Below are positions 12,532 through 24,100 of a stretch of 64,000 bases of DNA, in pieces. The notes beneath the pieces were generated by a model that searched no databases, was not told the origin of the DNA, and saw only the letters and a list, made by a program, of their open reading frames with translations. The translations under genes and the position numbers were made by a program. How positions within the stretch are numbered: the stretch's first letter is position 1; the number at the start of each line of letters is the position of its first letter. The DNA comes from Dipylidium caninum (lineage: Eukaryota; Platyhelminthes; Cestoda; Cyclophyllidea; Dipylidiidae), in the NCBI GenBank assembly GCA_017562135.1, contig QEYB01001046.1, positions 1,302,001-1,366,000 on the forward strand. The letters run 5' to 3'.

Positions 12532-15500
12532 TAGAAGTCGGGGAGAAAGACACATATATTCCTTCACAGAATCCCCGTCTTCGTATCATGTTCCCATGGT
12601 GCCTATAAGAGGAAAATCGCCTGAAAACACCGAGGCATACAAAGTGCTCACAAGTTTAAGTGTGTGTCCGTAGTGAGAGAGAAGAACCGCCTCAATTAAT
12701 GGTCGCATATTGCTGTTAACGTACGTTCTCCTTCTATTTACGAAGACTTGCATAAGTTTGTAAGAAAAAATTGATACGAAAATGACTGGAAGGTGGAGTG
12801 TCGATAGCAACCACTTCACTGATTTATTGTGGCGCGCCTCATCTTCGGTGCCTCTGAGCGGACAAATGAAAGCACCATTTTAAAGGATCACCCCGCTGAG
12901 CCTGCAGTCGCCTTGGAGGCGACCAAGAGAATAGTCTGGACGTGGCTATTTCTACCGCCTCCCTCGTAGCCCCCTTTTGTGAACCAACCCGCCTCTCCTT
13001 GCGGTACCGACGGCCCAGACCTTTTGGCCTCACTTACATTCGTATGACACCTGCGGTGGGACCAGACATTGCCGGTAGTCCTGTCAAAAATAACGAAAGA
13101 GGAGGGTCATCGTCAGCGTTTGGTCTATTTAAGCAGTTTGCGTTAATAAGACCACGTGCAAGGTGACCCACTCAGCACAAACAGTACGGGAAAAGCCAAC
13201 TTAATTGGGGATGGGAAGGGAAAACTCGCCTTACCTGCGCCACCCCTGTCTGAAAGAGGCGCTAGGAAAATCGTGGAGGGCAGACGCGTGGGGACTATTC
13301 ACTCCAACCGAAAATTTACCCTTTTAATGTAAGCGCAAACTCACACTCGTATTAAAGTAAATGTTGGTTCGAATGAAGCGGTTGTTGGATTTTTGGATGG
13401 GACGGTAGTTGTCCGCCATGGAGCCGGCGTTCTTGAATTCCGACATTCGCAGGGCGCGCAGTCCCTTCATCTAGGCGGAGAAAGCGGGGAAGAGGCACCA
13501 TTTGGCTGCACTACGCACAGAATCTCCGGGAGGGAAGAAACAGCCCTTAGACACCGTCCCATTTATCTCCCCTTGTTTATTTATGACTTTATGGCTTGTT
13601 TCTGCAAAAAGTGTGGTTGTCAGAAAGGTCAAATCGTGACGATAAACAAAAATAAGTGTTAGTTCAGACAGGGGGATTATTTCGGAGATGATTAAAGGTA
13701 GGTACAAGTAAGCAGCGCCGAGCAGTTGGCTGGGCGGGTGTAAAACACCAACGATTCACAGTCCTGACAGACGTCCCGAAACAGGTGAAGCCCGAGATGC
13801 GTTTATCGCGACTAAGCGCAGTCCAACTGGGCTTAGATGGGGATTGCAACTACTGCTGGAAGCCCGTCTTTTGGCGTCTTCTGCCGCAACTGCAAGCCCC
13901 CTTTGATGGATATGTGGAGAGGAGATTAAATGACAAATTAATCATCACCACGTCCAGTGGCGACTTCACAGCGCCCCAATTAATCATCCGCCAGGCTAAT
14001 GTGATTTATAGAAAAAGTTCTGCGCCAAGCTTGAAAAAGGATTACCTGAGAGTATGATAAATGTTTAGGTGCGGCGTCCCTCGGGACCGCCTTTGCTCTC
14101 GCTACACCCAGCGAGCCACAACCGCCTGCGTAGTTGCACGGATGTGCGGCGGACCACTCGCCACCCACAGGCGTCTTCGTGGGCTACTCATGCGTGGAGG
14201 GTTTGTCCTCCCACCCTGCGACACTGCGAAAACGGGCAAAATACGCGCCGCATCGCGTTGGAAGACGGACATTCACAGCGACGTCTGCTCGCGCCCACCT
14301 GGTGCGGCGGGCTCTTGGCCTGGCCGCAGGCCGCCTTCGGACACTCGAGACTTCTGCGACTCCGACGCATTGTCGTCTTGGACGGTGGGTGCACTGGGAC
14401 AACTTTATGGAGGCTTTCTGTCAGGATAATGCTGTAATGCTGCCAACGGTTGCGTCAAAGTCGCTTTCCTCTAGGCCAAAGCAACGATGACCCTCCGAGG
14501 CAGAGTGGAAAAGGTGGGGAGTAAAGGGGAAAAATGGGACGATTGTCTGCATATCTGACCTCAACCGGATGCCACTCGCCTGCAACCTTCTGGTTGGCGC
14601 CACAAAAGTCTGGCGCTATGATCGGACGAACGGCTATTTTTGCCCTGGCACACGTCTCTACTGTCCGAATTGGGTAGGGGGCGCTGGCACAATTCGGGCA
14701 TCTGAACCACAGAACACGTTAGTGAGAGCCTCCATGACGCAAAGTGGTCGCGTGGCGTAGACAGGCATGTTTCAGCCTTGCCAAATGCGGTGCATACGAA
14801 GTGCGTCGAGCCGAAGGCAGTCGGGAGCGGAGGAAGTCAGGGACGAAAGCAGTCATTCAAGGGTTTTTTACACTTGTCGGGTGGACTTCGTAGTTTGCAA
14901 AAAAAACCGTTTTCCCGAAAATGTCGAAAACGTGTCTTTGTAGTGGGGTTTTCAACGCCTGTTTGCTCCATTAGGAGTTCATTAGCAGATCACATTGCCA
15001 AATGAATTTGTTACCGAATCTGATGTCCCTACACCTTTTTTTTTTTTTTCCCCGGCCCGTTTTACAGCAGGGGGGGGACAGTTTTTCCGTAGGCAAAGAG
15101 AGGAGAACGCAGCAGTCAGAGGGTTCAGAGCCGCCCAAATGGCGAAATGCGGATTTGTGAGGCTCAAAAAGCAACTCAGAGCAGTCACAGCGGTCTGTCG
15201 ACTGGAGGAAGAGGACGTGCCCAGTGCAGGCTAAAACCTGGCGGGGACTCCACTTAGCCGACTCTTACGAAGGTTCATCCGTAGCGGCATGGTAGAGGAC
15301 CCCATGAGAAGGAACGCTGACATTCGGCAAGGCTATATATATACAAAAAGCTGGCTGCTCAGTTCTTATGAATCGCAAGTTTGGCTGGGTTTTTTAAAGG
15401 TCGACGCCTTCTTGCCAGCGCTCGGTGGAGCCCTAAGTCCATTCAGCCCTCGTCTATGGGCGATCCAACAGCACCGAAGCAAGCAACACACAACTGCCGC

Positions 15501-18051
15501 TGCCACCGATAGGGCAGTGGATGAAGTTGATGCCCAACTTTTTGCTTAATGGCACAATGGGAAGGCCTCCAGAGGAAAAACGCGTCCCCCATCTTTTTTT
15601 CATGTGTGAATACTTCAAAATTTGACGATGTTGTTAAACAAGAGTGCTAATACTTCTCCACTGTGCATTCTACTAAACCCGCAGAATTGGGGCGTGATGA
15701 AGTCGGGAAGAGGCGGTCAGGAAGAGCCCATGCGAGAGAAAAGAATGGGGAGTAAATGTTTCTCATTTCCCCTTCCCGCCGTTATTTAAGCAACTTGAAT
15801 TGGGATGCGGCGAGTAATCGGCGCTAGAGAATTGGACGAGGAAGGCAGCGCCTCATAGCCTAATCTTCTCCCGTCCAAAGGGATGTTTCGTATGTGTAAA
15901 CAATTTCTGCATTTTCTCTTTTCACGCACTTTGGCCCAATGTCTACACTGGATGTCTTTATAAGGCGAGAGAAGAGAATAAACTTTGACACTGGAAAGCA
16001 TCTCTCACTGTTCGCCGAACTTCGGTGGAATTAAAAAAGGCCTCGCAAAAGAGACGCCATTTCACTTCGCCTCCCACGCATCGCCTGCGGTTAGGTCTGC
16101 CTACGCTTTTGAGTCGCGTCAAATCCCGAAGTAGCCGAAGCCAAAGCAGTCAAGTCGACCCCGCAGGGAAAAGGACCCTTCTGGGCGGCCTCCCCCCGGA
16201 AGTTCCCGCCTATCCCAGCAGGACGCCACACTTCCAAACCTCCACTTTGGGCTGCCATTCGTGTGATCATTGTCATATCAACACATTTCACCTTCTACGA
16301 AGGAGGCGGCGCCCGCTGAAGACGTTACACTTGCTAAAGTGGCCTGTCTTCGGCGGCACTAGCCGCCCACCAAGACCACTGAGCATTGGCAAAGAGCCCA
16401 TCGGTGACTTGCGCGGAAGTGTCCTCGACTGCTTGCGCCCACCTTCGCAAGCGGCCAACAGACTCAATGCTTTCGAACCGCCAAACGGAATATTGATGGT
16501 GACTAGACATCCTGGATTGCTTCATGTCTCGTCGTTGGGAGCACCCGAAGAGCGAACCTAAAGCCCCGTGTAGTCCCAAACAATTCCCCAATAACCCAAG
16601 CGGAAAAAAAAAAAACGCCCGCGTTCTGAGGATTTTAAATCCGTTTAAAACCAGTCGGCGCTTTGTTCTACTGAAGTAACTTTTTTAGAAGTATATTCGA
16701 AAAAACAACAGGGTAGAGGAAAATAAACTCATTCATGTGCTGCTCCCCAAACCCGCGTTTCTCAATAGAGCGCTCCTCGTTGGTGAAATACCTTTTGTGT
16801 GAAGCTTTCTGGGCCTTATGTGCCGGTAACGCCCCTTCTCAGCTTTACTCCAGTGGAGATGACGGGGAAGCCGTGTTTTAAGTGGGTGGAAGTCCCGCCA
16901 AAAAGGGGCCTTTGGGGGAGTTTGGTTAACTCACCTGCTCTTCAAGTCACCGTATGGAGCATTGAAGAGGATCCCAAACGGTCCAACCTTTCCGTGGCAA
17001 GCTGGAAAACTGGAGGGAGCCCCTTGATATGTGATTGAAACTCCCTGCGTGTTTGGGAAGGCATTCGTTTAAAAAAATAAGACCGTAGAGTCGCCGATGG
17101 TTTGCCTTCCGAAAGAGAAAGAGATTGCATTAGGGAAGTGGCTGGGACTAAGAGTGACGATGGGTGAGTTAACTCCTCTTCCTGTCGAGCGTTAGGCCGG
17201 CGGCGATTTGCAACCTCGAACAAAATTTTTTGCCCACTTTTCCTCGCTTTCGTGTCCGGGCGTGGACACCGATGAGGTTCGTCTGTGGTCCCTGGCTTCC
17301 AAGGATGCTTTTACTCGCCAACCTCCTCCCAAAAGGTGGGCCCGACGATTGAGAAACGTGGAGCCTATTTTTTCGCTAAACACCCGAGAGTATTGGTCCC
17401 CACCTTCCTGTGCATCTTCAACCGATTCGTCTGCTCGAACTCTTACTTTTTTCCGATTGCACCGCAAAGCAGCGCATTCCCCACCAGACTTAGAATGGCA
17501 ATGGCGCCTGAAGCGTGGCACTAACCGGGACATTCAACTTCCGTGTCAACGACGACTCACGGCTGACCTGACGGGCATGCCACGCGGACGCCCACGAGCC
17601 ACGAAGCCAGACGTGACCGCCTTGCTTTGTCTAATGTGAATCGCAGAACACAGGGGAGATGCCTTTAAATGGCCAAACTTAGCAGGCCCCACTAGGGTGA
17701 GAGTGGAGGGAGAAGTTGAACACGCCTCAAAATCCCACTTCCTCGTGTACCTCAAGCCGTGTTCGCGGTAAACAGCGAAAGACATCGACACCGAGGACAA
17801 AAACGCCAACATACCTTTTAATCTCACTTCAGCTAGGGTGGAGAGGAGAGCCGAGATATCTGGCGCTGCGTTTTGGCCTATCTAGAAGAAAAAAGACGGA
17901 CGAGGCGGAGGAGAGAAATGAGGGAAGCGAGCATGTGCCACGCAGCGATGTGGGCGAAAGGTGGCGAGTGTGTACAATCGTTTGTGTTTCTTTATTAATT
18001 TAACTCCGTGGGCAGAGGATGGGTAAGTCGGCATGGAGGGAGCGAACTTAC

Positions 18052-18147
18052 CTGGAGGAAGAGGGAGACAGCGGCGAGTCCGTTGGGTTTGCTGGTCGCC
18101 ATTGTGAAATTGCGGTAGAGGTCCGAATTGTACGCATACAATTGGAT
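18052..18147 (-). CDS. CA-related protein, exon after GE junction (96 bases)
   Basis: The exon is 32 codons, phase 0 at both ends, with a CCGCAG acceptor and a GTAAGT donor. It begins IQLYAYNSDLYRNFT, equivalent to QLIHYNHELYTNVT in human CA10, where the third zinc histidine is already Gln. It ends NGLAAVSLFLQ at the usual intron position. At least one and probably two further coding exons must follow to the left. Confidence 0.9.
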
Positions 18148-21100
18148 CTGCGGGAGGTGAGATGAACCAAAGTGAGGCGGGGCGTTTCTACCCCTCCGAA
18201 GGCTACTTTCAGGCGGGTCGAGTGGCCTCTTCGCCCCCTCCTTCTTCCCCGCCTCCGTCTGTGCGCCTTCTAATCGGCCACGTTGCACGCGGGAAATTTA
18301 AGATCATCCGATAATTTTTGCTCCCATCCTTGGGTCCCACCTCATATTTACGCTCTTCGGGGGTTGTTAAAGCGAAGGCTAATAAAAATTTAGCGGTTTC
18401 ATTAATGGATGCAACTTTTTATATCCGCTAAATTTTTATTTGGCTAATTTTGTGGTAGGAAGGAGCAGATGCCTTTTGCCTCCTCTAAGTCGGCTTCCAA
18501 CAGCCCGTGGCTTCGTGGTGAGGGAATGCAGGATAACGTGGTCCAGCCACCATGTTCGCCTCCACTCCCCTCCCCCCAACACATTTCAAAGTTTTGACCA
18601 TCTCCTCCCGAACGGCGGCTGTGGGCAAAGCCTTTAGGGATCGGGCAATGACGGGGGCATCCTCCGCGTTGTGTACACAGCCCAACTGGGTGGGGTGTAG
18701 AGCAAATAAGCGCGGGGTGAGTGGACGGCACAGATGTTGCCCGCAGGCCTTGTAATGGCCGCCGACCCGGGGCGCTCATCAAACTGCTGAAGTGGTGCGG
18801 ACCATCTGTCCTCAGGATCGTGTCGCTCCGTCTGGCCGGGGGTTCTGCACGCGGAATCAACCTCACACAGGCGAAGTCGAAACTGCTGCGCTGTCCGGAA
18901 AGCCGCTGAGCGATAGGTGCGCGAAGCGAAAATCCCCGCCCTTCGTGTTAGGAAGGTCGACTTAATACCACCCAGGAGGGACCGTTTTAACGCGCGGAAA
19001 TGATTTGATTTTTTTTAGTAAACGAAGGGAGGCGAGTCTTTGCACTGCACTCGAGAGTGGACCTACGCCGGTGCTCGGCCGGCCAGCGGCCTCTCAGTCG
19101 TTGCGCTTGGCCTTCGAGGATTTCCCCGGTTTCCTCGCATTTCTCCAAGGGCACCGAGTAAAGCATCGGCTTCGTTTTCTTGGCCCTATCAAACGCATTT
19201 CTCCTCTTCCCTCCGAGTGTCTCATTCTGGCCAGGCAGAATGGCTTGCTACTAATTCTCCCTGAGCCCAATTGATATGTCTTGGGGGCTGTTAAACCTCG
19301 GGGTGCACTTCAAAATGTGACCGACGGTTTCTATCAAATCCACTCGCCAACTCACCTCTCCTGGGAATGTTTTTCCGTCTATCTGGTGCTCAGAGCCGAA
19401 TTTCGAGGTGCTGCCGAACTTGATTAGACCTCCGTGCAACTGGTAGCGGTAGGAGAGAGGACCGTCTCGAAAGAAGACCGTCGGCCCGTTGGACGCGGGC
19501 AGGAAGTAGACGTCCTGGCCCGCGTTCGCCACCTCGAAGGTCAACTGAAACGCAAGCCATTCACTCAAAGTGACATTCATTTCTTATTCATCATGCAGAA
19601 GCCAGCTTTAAGTGTGCAAGTTTATGTAGCGGGAGGAGACGCTGTTCCACTAGCGCCCTTAGCAGCTTATCTCACCCACCGCAGGGACAGGGAGTCAGTT
19701 AGCTTGAAATACAGATGAAGGACGAGGTTGTCGAAAGAGCACGATTACTTTTCACTGGCGCAACGTTATCATGTAGCGCATGGGCGAGATTTTAATAGTC
19801 CATTAGGAAGGGTCGAGGAAACTTCCGGAGCTGTCGCCGTACATGAGCTTAGAGTCAAATAGGGGCAGAATGATTTTGAAGTTGGACGGTGGGACGCTGA
19901 CAGGCGGCATCATTGCGCCAGGCAGGTAAATGTTTGAGTTTTGGGCAAAAGTTCATCTTTATTCAATCCGCTGTCAATGGTTGAGTTCGGTTTAAAGTGA
20001 AAAATTGTTCTGTCTTTAATGAACAACCGGGGCCTCTTCCATTGGGAATATTCGACCCCGGGGATTGTGAAACAATCACGGGCGGAGGAAAGGGAGAGTA
20101 GTACCTTCCTCCCAGTAGGAAATTTTAAAAGGAAGTGATGAAATGGCATTAGAGGAAGGACTAAGGAGCAGCTGCCAAGTCAGTGAGTTTTTGTGAAAGA
20201 AAACTGCATCGGACTGAGTGCGAGGAAGATTTTCAGTCGCCGAAGAACCCGAGGAAGTTTGTCAAATGATCCGCCAATTTCGGACAGCCCACATTCGTCG
20301 AGCTGGCGTCGGACACTGCCTGAAGCCTCACCGCAAGAGGCGACACTTCTTTCGCGTAGGTTTGTAGCACTCAGCCAAAACCCACGACTTTTGGGGGCCC
20401 AGCTCCCTCCTCAAAACTCCTTTCCCATCGTCTCACTTTGCCAGTGCTACTTGAAACGAGATCCTCCTTCGAAGCGGACGCCATGGCGGCGCTAGTGCAA
20501 GCCGCCAGACGCCGTGGACACGCTGGGGTCTGGTCTCCTTGCTCTGATGAGCCCCCACGAAACGGGAGGAGGCAGTCGAGTTCTCTAATTAAGAGCGAAT
20601 TTATAGTTGCGCACTTACACGCGAGTGCAAGTCCTTATTTCGTAGATGCTCGTCTCCCTTGCGAATAGGGGAGGGGATTGAAATTTGAGTTCCATATAAT
20701 TAACCGGGAAATAATATTTGAGGAGCACCTTCGCCTGATCCACACGTCCGTTGAAACGAGGCAGTCGAAGGGAATAAATTTTTAATCACTGACCACCTTG
20801 TGTGGAAGATGAGGTGGTGAGTGGCCAGTCGGGTGGTCGGGCGGGAGGGCCGCGCTGGATCAGGAAGGGGGCGAAAATTACTCCAGACTGCCTACGACCT
20901 ACCTCCCTGCCTGTCTGTCCGCTCACCCGCGAACACTGACAAATACGTGGGTGAAACCAGTAGCAGTTGGGAGAAAAAAAATAGGGAAAGGGCACATTTA
21001 AGTCTCACTTCTCCGACATACATACGATTTTAACTTCGAAAAGGAGAGTGGAAGAGCGAAGGCGAAACATAGATCTTCCACAGAGGTGGAGAGAGGAGAA

Positions 21101-24100
21101 GAGAGAAGTTTGGCGGGCCGAGGAGAAGTCTGTGTCGAGCGAGGCGCCTCGACGGGCAACAGCCAAGGGCCACGCGGTTAGACACTGCACGCCGCACAAA
21201 CTGAGGAACGAGGTTTATGAATACTGTTGCAATGGCGCACAGGTGGTGGCTAAATATTTCCCTTAAAATTTATTGTCTCCCCTGCTTTCACACATTTAGA
21301 CTGGCACTTGGATAAAGTGAATTGACGTCAAACTGTTGGAAAAGAAAGGAGAGGACAAGTGATTCCTGCCGGAGATCGCATCCTTAGCTCCTGTGACCCA
21401 TGAGTCCTCAGGGAAAGGGTCCAGAGGCAGCGGAGGCCACTCGTGCCTCCCGCCGAACTCAAATTTCGGCTTACGGTAAGGGGGTGATTTTCTCAAACTG
21501 AGATGACATTCAGTTGTAGCGAATGCCTTTGCAAAGACGCTTGGGAACTGGACCAACGCCTGACGAAACCGCTAATCCTCGAAGGGAACTTAACAAACCT
21601 TCTCTGTGGTCCATGACAGGTTTGTCAACAGCGTACTTGTGTGGCTGATTGTTGCTCCTCGCGTGGGATCTGGGAAAGTGGTTCGAATTCCTGCCTGCTG
21701 AAACTAGGCTAGTCAGCCTTTTTTAAATTATATTCGACTTGTTGAGAACGCACACTTTCCAATTTCGGTCATAATTCAGTATTCTTAAAGCTTCTGCACC
21801 GGTAAATGCGTCTGTCTGAGGAGTTTTTCCTTCTCTTCGGTCCACCGTCGAGAACAGATTATAGAAGGGCGCCTGAGGAGTCCTGTAGGAGTTGGCGGTA
21901 GTCGAAGGGGTTTGCGTTCCGAGTAGAAGATCGAGGCTTTCCTCCTGGTCGGTAAAACTTCATAAGGCACAGGGCTACAAAAAGTTGCATCCTTCCGCTT
22001 TCATAGCGGTCCCAACACAGATTATCACACGCGATTAGGTGCCCATCACCGCGCAAGAGGACTACGCGAGGAGTGACGGTCACATGCCAGCATGTTTTGG
22101 CCTGACGTCGTCACAAGGACCACACACTCTGGCATTTTTGATCCCACAATGCATCAGGAAACACCAAGTTTATGCATTTGCTACGTACCTCTGAGGAAAT
22201 GCCATCGATGGTGAGGGGTTTCAGTGTGTGGTCAAAAATGAGATCCCTCAGCCGGATGTTGATCGGTGACTGCAAGTGGCCCTTGGCACAGGCAGGCCAG
22301 ATGTCGTCTGAAAACATCATCGAAGCTCTCCCCCAGTGACTGGGACCTGCAAAGTTATTAAAATGCGGTCCAAGTTATACACCTCCGCCAAGTCTAACTA
22401 ATTCTTAAGATTAATCGTTTGCAACATCCCGTTGACAGAGAGCAAAATGGATATTTCGAGGGATAACGCTTCCTTAAAGCCATTTGCAGCCTCAAAAGTT
22501 AGGAGTGAAAACAGTCATAAACAAGTGTCTCTTTGATTTAATACGCTCATGCGTAGCACTGTGGGTAAAGAGGAAAATTATTCCTCCGGAGGGTTTAAAG
22601 TAGCCAAATGTTTATTTGTGCCTCTTATTGACATAATAATATAATTTTTTTACAAACATAGAGGCAAGACGCTAAATTAAAGCCGATTAACTGCAGATCT
22701 CCTGTTCTCAATAAGTGCGTTCCCCTCTCGGTGGAAAAAGCTCTCGAACAGCCCGCTTACAACAGAAAGCTTTAGTTAGGGCTTTTTGTCAGAAGCAGCC
22801 GGAATGGGACTGAAAAGATGAAGGTTGGGTGTCCACTTGAAGCAAAAAGTCACATTAAATGTGCTGTCATTGACGATATTTGCAGGACGTTGCCATTCGA
22901 CAATGATAATGTCGACTGGATGTGTTTGCGAAATGGAATTTTTTGGTAGTTGCAAGAAATCTACATGGTTTTATTCCACGAAGGCTATTTACATCAACAT
23001 TTTCCAAACGTTGCGAGGAAGTAGTTAGAAAGCACAATGCCATTAATAATTACCAGTGCACCGAACAAATGAACAAGACAGAGATTTGGAGGAGCTGTGT
23101 GTTACAATTTAACCTTAGTCTAATGCTTCCCGCACTGATTTGTCTGGTTGTGCCTTCAGCTAGGAGAGAATGCATTCTCGTCGGCGCCTTTTCAAAATTG
23201 TCGGCTTAGAAGGGTCTCCATCGTTACTGCCAGCGGGTTTATTTTACAACTCATTAAAAGCCTTACTAGTTGACATCGGACATGATTATGTCAAGTGAGG
23301 GTTTGCCAGGACCTTTTGTACTAAAATGGGTTGCATTCATCCGGAGAATTCATGATTTATTGTCTGAGTAGCCTCCTACGTTACTAGGTACAAAATGTAT
23401 TTCGCTTTCATTTAATTAACGGATCAATTTCACGAAAAACAGCTCCCTGTTTATTTGTTTAAAATGGAAAAGTTCTCAACTGAGTTGGGGGTTATTAATT
23501 TATTGTTCCGTAACTTATTATTTAAAAATTGCGCATAAACATGAATTAACAACTTCCGGTAGTTTAATTTGCCCACCACCTAATTTTGATATTGATAATG
23601 AGGTGGGCAAATGCGAGAATTTTTTTGTTTTTGAGACAGTATGATGATGGAAAATAGATGAAATGGCAAGTTGGAGACATGCTCCATAAAAAGAATGAAG
23701 AGGATTAAAGATAGGGTCAGAGATTGAGGAAACCGCTACTTAACTTGACTCACTTGGCGGGGGGAGATTTAACAAGTCCAAAATATGTTCCTCCCTCAAA
23801 GAGTATATGCAGACATAAACATGATAATCAAAACCCGTGTGCCTAATCGACCTTAACACTGGAAAATGATCTACAATAAGGCGTGGCGCTTTGCGTCCCT
23901 GCTTCCCGTCCGCAGACGCGGTGTGTTTAGAACTTGGCGACATTGCAAATTATCTGGAAGTGCTTTCCCTAAGTTTGGAGCAGAGGTTTTTGAAAGCGCG
24001 TAGGGGAGACAGCCTGAAGGCCAATTTACGGGCCTTTTAGTTCTGATGAATGACGCTTAACTGATTGTACTTTCACTGGCTTGCGGGATCTTCTGTTCAA

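Larger units (their letters stand above)
1..18051. other. No confirmed gene; probable minus-strand intron or downstream DNA
   Basis: Apart from the weak segment at 1195-1371 I see no exon I can defend. The + strand is rich in G and A, so the minus strand is pyrimidine-rich, as introns of a minus-strand gene often are. Many reading frames of 100-220 codons occur on both strands because the DNA is GC-rich. Their predicted peptides are rich in Arg, Ser, Pro and Gly and show no domain I know. Simple repeats are listed separately. Confidence 0.55.

Noticed and set aside
16025..16561. 178-codon + strand open frame
   Set aside because: No recognisable domain; the opposite strand is open over part of it; no splice or start context.
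21680..21691. GGTTCGAATTCC resembling a tRNA B box
   Set aside because: No matching A box, anticodon arm or acceptor stem could be folded around it.
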